Made by a program: the position numbers and the translations under genes. From contig CAYYZO010000011.1 in the NCBI GenBank assembly GCA_964476185.1, positions 7,385 through 71,384 of the forward strand: 64,000 bases of DNA, read 5' to 3'. This document shows positions 8,348 through 16,267 of the stretch, in pieces. Within the stretch, counting starts at the first letter, position 1. Each line of letters opens with the position of its first letter. The DNA comes from DATNBU01 sp964476185. Its GTDB lineage: Bacteria > Desulfobacterota > Binatia > UBA1149 > CAITLU01. The notes under the pieces were generated by a model. It did not search any database and was not told the origin of the DNA. It saw nothing but the letters and a program-made list of their open reading frames with translations.

Positions 8348-9319
8348 ATGAACATCATCCACACAAACTTCTCCTGTTGGGCGTCGGCACGGCTGGCGTT
8401 CACGAAGATCCGCTCCTGCTTCCAACACACGAAGGAGCGTTGGGTAGGCTTGGACGCGGAAGGTGACATTGTTGCCGGGGGCGAGAGCTCAACGCCGGCT
8501 GTACTCGTGAGCTGCGGCGAAGATCTCGAACGGATCGTACAATATCTGGAAGCGACGAGCAGAAGCAGCAGCGCTGTTCTCGGCCGTTCCACCGACGAGA
8601 TTGACGCTCTCGCTGCGCTGGTTCAGCGCTTTGAAGCGGTCGCGCACGCCGTGGGACCAGACACGAAGCTGTACGAGCCGACTGTCCACTGGATGTGGCT
8701 CGCACCGCCGGAGGACCAGATGATAGTTCACTTCGCGGCACCGACTGCGCGCGAGCGTGTGGAGGCCCACGTCGCCCGAGGCTGCACGCACTGCCGCCGC
8801 CCACGCTACGCTACCCCCGAGCAATCTCAGGCCTGGGACGCTATTGCGGCCTGGCAGCGTCGGTGGGAGTCCACGGGGCTGAGCGCAGCCGAAGCGGCTC
8901 TTTGGACCGACCTGGTCGGCTGCCGGCCCGACGTCGCGATCGCGCTGCGGGCGAGCGGTCTCACGGCGATCCGGCTCCAAAGCGCGGTGCTCGAGTGGAT
9001 CACGGACGCGACAAACGACGTCACTCTGATCGCGGACGAGCTGCTTCCCTGGGTGCGCAGCGGGTATTCTTGGCCAGAACTAGAGAAGATCGGCTATTGG
9101 GCGTGGGGAACCCTCGACGTGGAGCGCGAGTTGCGTGCGCGCGGCTTCGACCGCGAGTCGTGTTGCCGGCCAGTCGAAGTTGGTGGGTCTTCGATTCCGC
9201 TGTGCGAGTTTCTCGATGACGATCTGCTCGGCCAAGGGCGACCGATGAAACTCGACGAGAAACTCGCGTGGCTGGAAGAAACCGGGCGGATCTCGGCATG
9301 GGGAACTGAATTGGCGTAG
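8348..9319 (+). CDS. orphan hypothetical protein
   Basis: A 323-residue protein I do not recognise. It looks cytoplasmic (no signal peptide or membrane helix). A CTHCRR motif lies near residue 143 and a helical Trp-rich C-terminal half (residues about 150-260) contains ALWTDLVG, EWITDATNDV and WPELEKIGYWAWG, suggesting repeated short helices. The ATG has a perfect GGAGG eight bases upstream, but this lies in a hairpin. Codon choice is less GC-biased than in the neighbours, suggesting recent acquisition. It stands alone between an M50-like gene and tRNA-Phe, with its own terminator hairpin. Function unknown. Confidence 0.65.
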   Translation: MNIIHTNFSCWASARLAFTKIRSCFQHTKERWVGLDAEGDIVAGGESSTPAVLVSCGEDLERIVQYLEATSRSSSAVLGRSTDEIDALAALVQRFEAVAHAVGPDTKLYEPTVHWMWLAPPEDQMIVHFAAPTARERVEAHVARGCTHCRRPRYATPEQSQAWDAIAAWQRRWESTGLSAAEAALWTDLVGCRPDVAIALRASGLTAIRLQSAVLEWITDATNDVTLIADELLPWVRSGYSWPELEKIGYWAWGTLDVERELRARGFDRESCCRPVEVGGSSIPLCEFLDDDLLGQGRPMKLDEKLAWLEETGRISAWGTELA

Positions 9320-9340
9320 ACACGAGGCGCATAGAACAGA

Positions 9341-9383
9341 CGTCGCCTCATCCTTCGTTGTCCAGTCGAGGGATGAGGCGACG
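9341..9383 (+). terminator. 13-bp hairpin after the orphan gene
   Basis: CGTCGCCTCATCC (9341-9353) and GGATGAGGCGACG (9371-9383) form a perfect 13-bp stem with a 17-nt loop, starting 21 bp after the orphan gene's stop. No T-tract follows, so it is a terminator-like or 3'-protecting structure. Confidence 0.55.
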
Positions 9384-9587
9384 GGGCTGTGGAAGACCAC
9401 GTTTCCCTTGACGCTTGTGGGTTGGGCTGCCCAGCCAGCCGCCGAGCAGTCGGCCGCTCCGCAGCGCAGCGGCTGCGTTCTGCTGCCGGGCTGCCCTCAA
9501 GCATCGACGCTACGGTTCCACGTAAGCGGACACGGCGCTGGAGCCGCCCGCGGGCGATGAGAAGAAGCGAGCTAACTTATTGATTAG

Positions 9588-9663
9588 TGGTGCCCAGGGC
9601 CGGAATTGAACCAGCGACACGGGGATTTTCAGTCCCCTGCTCTACCAACTGAGCTACCTGGGC
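9588..9663 (-). tRNA. tRNA-Phe (GAA)
   Basis: Read on the minus strand, a full cloverleaf is visible: acceptor GCCCAGG/CCTGGGC, D arm TAGCTCAGTTGGTAGAGC, anticodon stem GGGGA/TCCCC with loop CTGAAAA (anticodon GAA at 9628-9630), T arm GCTGGTTCAATTCCGGC-type, discriminator A and an encoded CCA (9588-9590). 76 nt. It borders the accessory patch that holds the orphan gene, a common position for integrated DNA. Confidence 0.95.
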
Positions 9664-9752
9664 ACGTGGCGGGAGGGCGAGGGCACGGACACCGCCGCGC
9701 CCGGCGTGTGTAGCGCCGCTCGTCGGGACGGTCAAATTCGCGGCGGGTAGGG

Positions 9753-10181
9753 TCAGCGCCGCTCCACGAGGTCCCGCGCGACCCGCAGGAATGCCAGAAG
9801 GTCTGCCGGCCCGTTCCTCGCGGCTGCATGGACCCGAGCCATGTCGAGTCCTTCGTAGGCGTGGGCGACCACGTTCCGGAAGCCCGCCGCCCGCGCGAGC
9901 CTGTCCGCCAGTTCCATCTCCAGGTGTCCCGCGGTCGCCAACCGCCGGAAGGCATCGCGATAGCTCTCCGGCACGCCGAGGCCGAGGCGTACGCATAGGG
10001 CGGTCGCGAGGTCGATGACCAGCTGGACCGCGAGCCACAGGTGCAGGACGACGGCGTCGGATCCGTCGGTCGAGGCGACGAGGTCGGCGGGGTCGGCTGG
10101 GAGTCGGTCCGCCACGCGTCGGTGGTGCCGCTCTACCGCGGCGGCGCGCTCCGCCAGGATGGCTGCGTCGAGGCCGCTCAT
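9753..10181 (-). CDS. hepT: HepT-like HEPN-domain toxin (DUF86)
   Basis: A 142-residue all-helical HEPN protein. It shows the R-x4-H-x-Y signature RNVVAHAY (Arg102, His107, Tyr109) that marks HepT ribonuclease toxins; in characterised systems the Tyr is AMPylated by the partner MntA to neutralise the toxin. Its start overlaps the upstream nucleotidyltransferase stop by 4 bp (10178-10181), the usual coupled antitoxin-toxin order. The region is beside tRNA-Phe, fitting a mobile or defence-linked cassette. Toxicity is inferred from the family and pairing. Confidence 0.85.
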   Translation of the reverse strand: MSGLDAAILAERAAAVERHHRRVADRLPADPADLVASTDGSDAVVLHLWLAVQLVIDLATALCVRLGLGVPESYRDAFRRLATAGHLEMELADRLARAAGFRNVVAHAYEGLDMARVHAAARNGPADLLAFLRVARDLVERR

Positions 10182-10567
10182 CCGAGCCCCGCCAGGATCC
10201 TTCGATGCTCCTCGCGGACGACCGGCTCGATGTCCAGCCAGAATGTCGCCGCCTCGTAGCAGAACTCCTCGAACAAACCGGGAGTTCGCTCGAACACGAG
10301 CACTCCGTCCCTCGCGGCACGGAACCGCAGCAAGCCGCCGGCATGCGAAAGGTCCGCAATGTCGACGCGGTCGGTGCGTAGGACGCCGACGAGTTGGCTT
10401 CGCAGTTCCAGCTCGTCCAGCGAGGCGTCCCCGAGGTAAGCGATGTCCCAGTCGGAGCGTTCGTGGTCGTCGCCGCGGGCGCGGGACCCGTGGAGAACGA
10501 GCAGGTCCAGTCCGGGGAACGAGCTTCCCATACGGCGCAGTGCCTCGATGTTCGGGGAAGGACCCAC
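10178..10567 (-). CDS. mntA: MntA-like minimal nucleotidyltransferase antitoxin
   Basis: A 129-residue protein of the polymerase-beta-like nucleotidyltransferase fold. The catalytic GS-x10-D-x-D motif is intact: Gly27-Ser28, then Asp39 and Asp41 (GSRARG...SDWD), with a likely third Asp in RVDIADL near residue 70. MntA proteins transfer AMP from ATP to a Tyr of the cognate HepT. The GTG start at 10567 has no clear Shine-Dalgarno; an internal ATG at 10532 would shorten the protein by 12 residues without touching the active site. It is upstream of and overlaps hepT. Confidence 0.85.
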   Translation of the reverse strand: MGPSPNIEALRRMGSSFPGLDLLVLHGSRARGDDHERSDWDIAYLGDASLDELELRSQLVGVLRTDRVDIADLSHAGGLLRFRAARDGVLVFERTPGLFEEFCYEAATFWLDIEPVVREEHRRILAGLG

Positions 10568-10606
10568 GAGGAGCAGCCTAACGCGAGGCCATGCAGGCGA
10601 GCAAGC

Positions 10607-11560
10607 TCACCGCACGAGCCCCGCGCACTTCCTCTCCACGAACTCGATCACCTTCGTCTCCAGCCGCACGCCGCCGAGGCGATTGCTCTCCTGGATGCCG
10701 GTCGGGCTCGTGACGTTCACTTCGGTCAGGTAGCGGCCGATCACGTCGAGGCCGGCGAAGTAGATGCCGAGGGCCTCGAGCGACGGCGCGATCGCGCGGC
10801 AGATGGCCTGCTCGTGCGCGGTGATCTCGGCGGGAATCACCGTGCCGCCCACGTGGATGTTGCCGCGCAGGTCGGTTTCCTTCGGCACGCGCTTGATCGC
10901 GCCGAGCGGCTTGCCGTCGAGGTACAGCAGCCGCATGTCGCCGGTGCGCGACTCGGGCAGGAAGCGCTGGGCCATCACCGGGCGCAGGCCGTGGCGCGTC
11001 GACATCTCGAGGATCGAGTAGGTGTTCAGGTCGCCGCGCGAGATGCGGAAGATGCCGAGCCCGCCGCAGCCGTCCAGGGGCTTGACGACGATGTCGCCGC
11101 CGACGCGGTCGCGGAACTCGAGGATCGCGTCGGGACTGGCCGACACCATCGTCTCGGCGATGAGGTCGGGAAAGCGCAGGATGAACATCTTCTCGGTGGC
11201 TTCCCGCAGGCCCATCGCGCCGTTGAAGACGAACGTCTTCGACTCGTCGATCAGGCTCAGCAGGTGCGTGGCGAAGAAGAAGTCGGTGTCGAACGGCGGG
11301 TCCTTGCGCATGAACACGCAGTGGAACCCGGAGGCCTCGCGCCACTGCCAGTCGCCGACTTCGGCGTGCCGGCCCTGCACCTCGGAGACCCGCAGCGACG
11401 CCGAGCGCACCGCGACGCGGCCGCGGTCGAAGGCGAGGTCGGCGATCCCGCAGTAGAAGTTCTCGTGCCCGCGGTCCTGCGACTCGCGGATGAACACGAA
11501 GGAAGTGTCCTTGGTGATGTCGATCCGCTCGATCGGATCCATCACGTGCAGAAATTTCAC
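10607..11560 (-). CDS. gshB: glutathione synthetase
   Basis: A 317-residue ATP-grasp enzyme that joins gamma-glutamylcysteine and glycine to make glutathione (ATP to ADP). The N-terminus KFLHVMDPIERIDITKDTSF is the GshB signature; the ATP-grasp core includes VVKPLDGCGGLGIF and later GDMRLLYLDGKPLGAIKR, GNIHVGG and EVNVTSPTGI. The length matches E. coli GshB (316). I chose GTG 11560 because GAGG lies eight bases upstream and the family starts here; a 17-codon upstream extension is probably not translated. No gshA is adjacent. Confidence 0.95.
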   Translation of the reverse strand: MKFLHVMDPIERIDITKDTSFVFIRESQDRGHENFYCGIADLAFDRGRVAVRSASLRVSEVQGRHAEVGDWQWREASGFHCVFMRKDPPFDTDFFFATHLLSLIDESKTFVFNGAMGLREATEKMFILRFPDLIAETMVSASPDAILEFRDRVGGDIVVKPLDGCGGLGIFRISRGDLNTYSILEMSTRHGLRPVMAQRFLPESRTGDMRLLYLDGKPLGAIKRVPKETDLRGNIHVGGTVIPAEITAHEQAICRAIAPSLEALGIYFAGLDVIGRYLTEVNVTSPTGIQESNRLGGVRLETKVIEFVERKCAGLVR

Positions 11561-11666
11561 AGGTCCAACCTCGCCCCGTCCGGCTGCGCGGCCGGCGAGG
11601 ATGCCGGCCACGGCCTACTGATGCCGGGGGCGGCAGGCCGGTGCGAACGGCGACCGGCCTTGCGGA

Positions 11667-12458
11667 TCAGTTTTCGGGGGCCCGGCGGCCGAGGTCGCCC
11701 CACAGGTGCTGGCAGATCGCGGACGCGACGATCGCGGCGGTCTCGGTCCTCAGGACGCGGGGGCCGAGGCCGACGGCGATGAAGCCGTGCGACTGCGCGA
11801 ACTCGATCTCCTCGTCGGAGAAGCCGCCTTCGGGGCCGATCATCGCGATCACGCGCGTCGCGTCCGGGAAGCGGTGGCGCAGGTTCGCGGCCGGGTTCTT
11901 CTCGGCGCCGGTCGTGAACACGAGGCCGAGCGCGTCGGCGGGCTTGTTCGCGACGAACTCCTCGAACGTGCGGATGCGCTCGATGACCGGCATGACGGTG
12001 CGGCCGCTCTGCTCGGCGGCCGACTTGGCGATGCGCCGCCACCGCTCGACGCGGTCGAGCGCCTGCGTGGGATCGAGCCGCCCGACGCTGCGCTCGCTCG
12101 TCACGACGCAGATGCGGTCGGCGCCGAGCTCGATCACCTTCTCGACCACGAGGTCGATCTTCTTGCCCTTGGCGAGGCACGGCGCGACGGTCAGGTCGAG
12201 CGCGGACTCGGTGCTGCGGTCGGCGTCGCCGAGGATGCGAACGACGGCGGTCTCGCCCTGGAACAGCTCGAGCACGCCGAAGCACTCGCGGCCTTCGCCG
12301 TCGAACACGATCACCTCGTCGCCGGGCTTGTAGCGCAGCACGTGCCGAAGGTGGTGGTAACCGGACTCGGTCAGCACCGCGCGATCGGCGGTCAGGTGCT
12401 CGGGCGTGACGAAGATCCGGGTCTTCGGGAGTGTCTGCGTGGCGAGGGCTGTAATCAT
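11667..12458 (-). CDS. rsmE: 16S rRNA m3U1498 methyltransferase RsmE
   Basis: A 263-residue SPOUT-family methyltransferase that methylates N3 of U1498 in 16S rRNA using S-adenosylmethionine. There is an N-terminal PUA-like domain (HHLRHVLRYKPGDEV) and a C-terminal trefoil-knot domain with IGPEGGFSDEE and LGPRVLRTETA, the SAM-binding and knot motifs. Length is normal. It follows prmA closely on the same strand (about 40 bp), a frequent prmA-rsmE pairing of ribosome-modification genes, so the two are probably one operon. Confidence 0.95.
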   Translation of the reverse strand: MITALATQTLPKTRIFVTPEHLTADRAVLTESGYHHLRHVLRYKPGDEVIVFDGEGRECFGVLELFQGETAVVRILGDADRSTESALDLTVAPCLAKGKKIDLVVEKVIELGADRICVVTSERSVGRLDPTQALDRVERWRRIAKSAAEQSGRTVMPVIERIRTFEEFVANKPADALGLVFTTGAEKNPAANLRHRFPDATRVIAMIGPEGGFSDEEIEFAQSHGFIAVGLGPRVLRTETAAIVASAICQHLWGDLGRRAPEN

Positions 12459-12500
12459 GTTTTCAGTCGGCTCCCGGGGGACGGAGTCTGCTGGCCGGTT

Positions 12501-13628
12501 TCACGAACATCCGTTCTCGTGGCCCGTGCTAGCCCTCCGGGCCGGCTCTGCCAAGACGTCGTGGTGCAACGAAAGGGAAACCCAGTCGCCCTTGGCGACG
12601 ATGCGGCCAAGGGTCCAACCGGGACGGATAAAAGCCTCCTGCACCGTTTTCAACCTGCGGGCCTCGATGCCGGAGAGCAGCAGGGTGCCGCCGGGCCGGA
12701 CAGCAGTGCTCAGCGCGTCGCGCATCTCGACGAGCGTACCCGCCAGGATATTCGCGACCACGAGGTCGAACGCGCCTGCTCCGCGCGCCGAAAATCCCCC
12801 GTCGGTCGCGCCGTTTGGCACGGCTTGTTCAACACTTGCGCGTTGTCGCGGCGAAGCGGCCGTTGCCGACACCGGAGTCAGCTCCGAGTCGTGTCGCGCT
12901 GCGGCATCGACGTCGCGGCCGGGTGTGCCATCGCTGTGCAAAGGTGGCCGCGCGGCGGAAAGTCCCGGACGCGCATCGTCCTCCCACTCGGGGACGCCGA
13001 CTTCTCCGGGCTCGAGCTCGACGTGCACGACGGCCGCGACGTCGTTGGCCGCGATGTTCTCGCGCGTGGCGTCGACGGCGAGCGGATCGACGTCGGTGGC
13101 GAGCACGCTCGCGGCGCCGAGCCTGGCGGCGGCGATCGCGAGGATCCCGGAGCCGCAGCCGACGTCGGCGACCGACATGCCCGCGCGAACGCTGTCGACG
13201 AGCAACTCGAGGCATCCGGCGGTCGTCTCGTGAAGGCCGGTGCCGAACGCCATGCCGGGATTGATTACGATCGAAACGACACCGGGGATCTCCGCCGGCT
13301 GTTCCCACGGCGGGCGCACCTCGATGCGGTTCGCGAACGTGCGGCGGGCGAAGTGCCGCTTCCAGTTCTCCGTCCAGACCTTCGGGTCCAGTTCGGCGAG
13401 GCGCGGGGGCCCCGCGTGCAGGATCTCGACGGCCTCGAACGCCAGCGAGGCCTTCTCGTCGACGTCGGCGGCGTCCGCGCCGGTTTCGACGACGACGACG
13501 ACGTCGGCCGTCGCGCCGCGGTCGCGCACCTCGACGCCGCCGAAGCCGGCGAAGTCGAGCAGCGCCGCGGCTTCGTCGACGACCTCGGGCGAGACTTCGA
13601 GTGCGATTTCGAACCAGCGTTGCGTCAC
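12501..13628 (-). CDS. prmA: ribosomal protein L11 methyltransferase PrmA with internal insertion
   Basis: A 375-residue SAM-dependent methyltransferase that trimethylates ribosomal protein L11. Family motifs are present: MAFGTGLHETT (127-137), VADVGCGSGILAIAA (153-167, motif I), TDVDPLAV (178-185) and FDLVVANILAG (287-297, catalytic region). The family is usually about 290-300 residues. The excess comes mainly from an in-frame Pro/Ala/Arg/Asp-rich low-complexity stretch at about residues 211-285 (12774-12998) between motif II and VANILAG. Core motifs flank it intact, so the enzyme is probably active with a disordered loop. Upstream of rsmE and divergent from the ogt gene. Confidence 0.93.
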   Translation of the reverse strand: MTQRWFEIALEVSPEVVDEAAALLDFAGFGGVEVRDRGATADVVVVVETGADAADVDEKASLAFEAVEILHAGPPRLAELDPKVWTENWKRHFARRTFANRIEVRPPWEQPAEIPGVVSIVINPGMAFGTGLHETTAGCLELLVDSVRAGMSVADVGCGSGILAIAAARLGAASVLATDVDPLAVDATRENIAANDVAAVVHVELEPGEVGVPEWEDDARPGLSAARPPLHSDGTPGRDVDAAARHDSELTPVSATAASPRQRASVEQAVPNGATDGGFSARGAGAFDLVVANILAGTLVEMRDALSTAVRPGGTLLLSGIEARRLKTVQEAFIRPGWTLGRIVAKGDWVSLSLHHDVLAEPARRASTGHENGCS

Positions 13629-13818
13629 GGGGGCTCCTCGCGCGGGGCAGGGCCGCCGAACCTAGCAGAACCGCGGCCGAGTGCGACGCGGCGTCCCGCT
13701 GCCCCGTCGGCTCGTTCGCGACGGCGCCCGGCGCCGGAAAGCCGCGACGGAACGACCCGGCCCGCGCTCCCCGGGTGTTTCGTTCCTTGAGGCGGGCGCC
13801 GTGCTACCGTCCGCGCCG

Positions 13819-14422
13819 ATGAACAAGACGGGGTTTGCCGTGTTCGAGACCGCGATCGGTCCCTGCGCGATCGCGTGGGGCGAAGGCGGCGTCGTCGGGG
13901 TGCAGCTTCCGGAGCGCACGGCGGCGGCGACCGCCGAACGGATGCGCGTCCGCTTCCCGGGCGCGGTCGAGGCCAGGCCGCCGCGCGACGTCGCACGTGC
14001 GATCCGCGACGTGACCGCGCTGCTCGGGGGAAAGCGCGTCGACCTGTCGTCGGTCGCGCTCGACCTGGGCGGCGTGCCGCCGTTCCACCGGCGCACCTAC
14101 GAGGCGGCGCGCGCGATCCCGGTCGGGAGCACGCGCTCGTATGGCGAGCTCGCGGCGGCGCTCGGTTCGCCGAACGCATCGCGCGCGATCGGGCAGGCGA
14201 TGCGACGCAACCCGTTCCCGATCGTGGTGCCGTGCCATCGCGTGCTCGCGAGCGGCGGCCGCACGGGCGGATTCACCGCACCCGGCGGCGTCGACACGAA
14301 GCTGCGTATGCTCGAGATCGAGGGCGCGGTCCTGCGGGGCGCGTCCGGCGGCGCGAAGACGCCGGCAGCGCGCGCGAAACCGTCGGTGGCACGTTCGAAG
14401 GCCGCGGCGGCGGCAACGAAAG
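13819..14422 (+). CDS. ogt: O6-methylguanine-DNA methyltransferase domain (5' part of a probable Ogt-AlkA fusion)
   Basis: Residues 1-175 are a complete O6-alkylguanine-DNA alkyltransferase. The suicide cysteine is Cys139 in IVVPCHRV; RAIGQAMRRNP upstream and the Ser-Gly-Gly-x-x-Gly-Gly (ASGGRTGGF) segment downstream are family typical. It removes O6-alkyl groups from guanine by transferring them to the Cys. The frame does not stop: it runs into an Ala/Lys/Pro linker and then into 100 N at 14423. The last 55 bases before the gap are repeated exactly after it, in the matching frame, so the protein very likely continues into the AlkA domain. Divergent from prmA. Confidence 0.9.
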
Positions 14423-14522
14423 NNNNNNNNNNNNNNNNNNNNNNNNNNNNNNNNNNNNNNNNNNNNNNNNNNNNNNNNNNNNNNNNNNNNNNNNNNNNNN
14501 NNNNNNNNNNNNNNNNNNNNNN
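14423..14522. other. assembly gap of 100 N, probably spurious
   Basis: The 55 bases before the gap (14368-14422) and after it (14523-14577) are identical. That is the signature of two contigs ending in the same 55-mer and joined with arbitrary N, so there may be no missing sequence; merging the two copies restores one reading frame. Confidence 0.85.
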
Positions 14523-15335
14523 GCGCGCGCGAAACCGTCGGTGGCACGTTCGAAGGCCGCGGCGGCGGCAACGAAAGCCGGCGCAGCGAGAGAGAAAACC
14601 GGCGCGGCGAGAGAGAAAACCGCCGCGGCGGCACCGAAGACCGCGGCGCCGCCGAAGGCCCCCGCGCCGCCAGGCAAGCCCGCGCCGACGCCTTCGAACG
14701 GCGAACTCCCTTATGACGCCCGCCGCGCGCTGCGCGAGCTTCGGGCGAGCGACGCGACGCTTGCGCGGCTCATCGACGAGGTCGGCCCGCTGCGACTGCA
14801 GCTCAAGTCCACGCGCGACGTCTTCGGCGCGCTCGCCGAAGCGATCGTCTACCAGCAGTTGACGGGCAAGGCCGCGGCGACCATCTACGGCCGGGTCTGT
14901 GCGCTGTTCCCGAGCTCGCGCCGCGGCTTCACGCCGGCGCACGTCGTCGCGACGAGCGACGACGTGCTGCGCGGCGCCGGCCTCTCGCGCGCGAAGGCCG
15001 CGGCGCTGCGCGACCTCGCCGAGAAGGCGGCGAACGGCGTCGTGCCGACGCTGGCGCGCGCGCGGCGCATGGACGACGCCGACCTCGTCGATCACCTGAC
15101 CCAGGTCCGCGGCGTCGGCCGCTGGACGGTCGAGATGCTGCTGATCTTCCGCCTCGGTCGCCCCGACGTGCTTCCGGTCGACGACTACGGCGTGCGAAAG
15201 GGCTTCGCGGCCGCGTGGAACCGCAAGGAGCTGCCGACCGCGAAGGAACTCGCGCGGTACGGCGAACGCTGGGCGCCGTGGCGTTCGGTCGCGAGCTGGT
15301 ACCTCTGGCGCGCCGCCGACCGGAAGACGCGGTAG
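14523..15335 (+). CDS. alkA: DNA-3-methyladenine glycosylase II (AlkA-type) domain, 3' part of the fusion
   Basis: This 270-codon frame has no start codon of its own after the gap. It opens with the same ARAKPSVARSKAAA linker that ends the Ogt segment, then a Lys/Ala/Pro-rich linker with two AREKT repeats (about 60 residues, histone H1-like). An HhH-GPD glycosylase follows: YQQLTGKAAATIY, the helix-hairpin-helix QVRGVGRWTVEMLL, and VLPVDDYGVRKG with the catalytic Asp. It excises alkylated purines. Joined to Ogt the product would be about 453 residues: a direct-reversal enzyme and a base-excision enzyme for the same kind of damage in one chain. Confidence 0.88.
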   Translation, partial: ARAKPSVARSKAAAAATKAGAAREKTGAAREKTAAAAPKTAAPPKAPAPPGKPAPTPSNGELPYDARRALRELRASDATLARLIDEVGPLRLQLKSTRDVFGALAEAIVYQQLTGKAAATIYGRVCALFPSSRRGFTPAHVVATSDDVLRGAGLSRAKAAALRDLAEKAANGVVPTLARARRMDDADLVDHLTQVRGVGRWTVEMLLIFRLGRPDVLPVDDYGVRKGFAAAWNRKELPTAKELARYGERWAPWRSVASWYLWRAADRKTR

Positions 15336-15397
15336 CCGGGGGCGCGGCGACCGCGGCCTGGCCTCGACCGGGCCACGGGGACGGCTAAGATCGCGCC

Positions 15398-16117
15398 ATG
15401 GCGCCCCGCCTCCTCGCGATCGGCCACCGCGGCGCGGCGGCCCACCTCCCCGAGAACACGATGCCGTCGTTCGAGAAGGCGCTCGAGCTCGGCGCCGACG
15501 CGCTCGAGTTCGACGTCGCCCTCACGCTCGACGGCGTACCCGTCGTGATCCACGACGACGCGCTCGACCGCACGACCGACGGCCGCGGCCCGGTCGAGCA
15601 GGCGACGTTCGACGAGATCCGCGCGCTCGACGCCGGAAGCTGGAAAGGGGTGCCGACGCACGTTCCGCCGCTCGCCGAGGTGCTCGACGTCTACGCCGCG
15701 CGCACGCTGCTGAACCTGGAGATCAAGTCGTCGCCGCGACGCGCGGAGCTCGTCGACGCCTGCGCGGAGGCGGTCGCGATGCGCGGTGCGCTGGGCGCGG
15801 TGGTGTTCTCGTCGTTCGACCACGACGCGCTTCGACTGCTGCGTCGCCTGCAGCCGGACGCCAGGATCGGCGTGCTCTGCGAATCGACGAATCTCGAGCG
15901 CGCGCTCGCCTGCGCGGCGGAACTCGGCGCCGAGAACCTGCACCCGCCGGTGCTGCTCGTGACGGCCGCTCTCGTGCGACGCGCGCACGACGCCGGCCTC
16001 CGGGTCTGGACCTGGACCGCGAACCGGCCCGAGACGATCGCGCACGCGATCGCCTCCGGCGTCGACGGCATCTTCAGCGACTACCCCGAACGAGTCGTCC
16101 AGGCCCGGGCAGAGTGA
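15398..16117 (+). CDS. glycerophosphodiester phosphodiesterase
   Basis: A 239-residue cytoplasmic-type GDPD TIM barrel. It hydrolyses glycerophosphodiesters to glycerol 3-phosphate and an alcohol. The key motifs are GHRG (residues 9-12) and PENT (Glu and metal binding), EFDV, HDDALDRTTDG (catalytic His), LNLEIK, and the C-terminal VWTWT...DGIFSDYP strand. There is no signal peptide, resembling UgpQ rather than periplasmic GlpQ. It begins about 60 bp after the glycosylase and converges on the M16 gene; a palindromic repeat lies between their stops. Confidence 0.93.
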   Translation: MAPRLLAIGHRGAAAHLPENTMPSFEKALELGADALEFDVALTLDGVPVVIHDDALDRTTDGRGPVEQATFDEIRALDAGSWKGVPTHVPPLAEVLDVYAARTLLNLEIKSSPRRAELVDACAEAVAMRGALGAVVFSSFDHDALRLLRRLQPDARIGVLCESTNLERALACAAELGAENLHPPVLLVTAALVRRAHDAGLRVWTWTANRPETIAHAIASGVDGIFSDYPERVVQARAE

Positions 16118-16131
16118 TCACGAGTCCAACG

Positions 16132-16253
16132 CGAACGAGTCGAAAAGGTCGAGATGCAAGGCACACGCGCGTGAGTGAGCGTAGCCGTACTTTGGTACGG
16201 CGGAGCGAACGAAGCGTGTGCAACGCCGCCGATCGGCCTTTTCCACTCGCTCG
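16132..16253. repeat. long palindromic intergenic repeat, copy 1 (forward)
   Basis: An imperfect inverted repeat of about 122 bp between two convergent genes. Its left end reads GAAAAGGTCGAGATGCAAGG and its right end CCGATCGGCCTTTTCC; inner arms include GCACACGC/GCGTGTGC and GCCGTAC/GTACGGC around the centre. The same ends and the central G-GCGTA-C-TACG-CG core recur at four other sites in the window. In this convergent position it could also stop transcription from both sides. Confidence 0.75.
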
Positions 16254-16267
16254 CCCCCCGCGCGACC

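Noticed and set aside
8244..9581. ACTTATT at 8244-8250 and again at 9575-9581 as possible attachment repeats of the island
   Set aside because: Only seven bases match exactly and they do not include the tRNA-Phe 3' end; chance is likely.
12774..12998. The PrmA insertion as a copy of the palindromic repeat family
   Set aside because: It contains GGCTTGTTCAACACTTGC, faintly like a repeat end, but no matching arm, core or palindrome.
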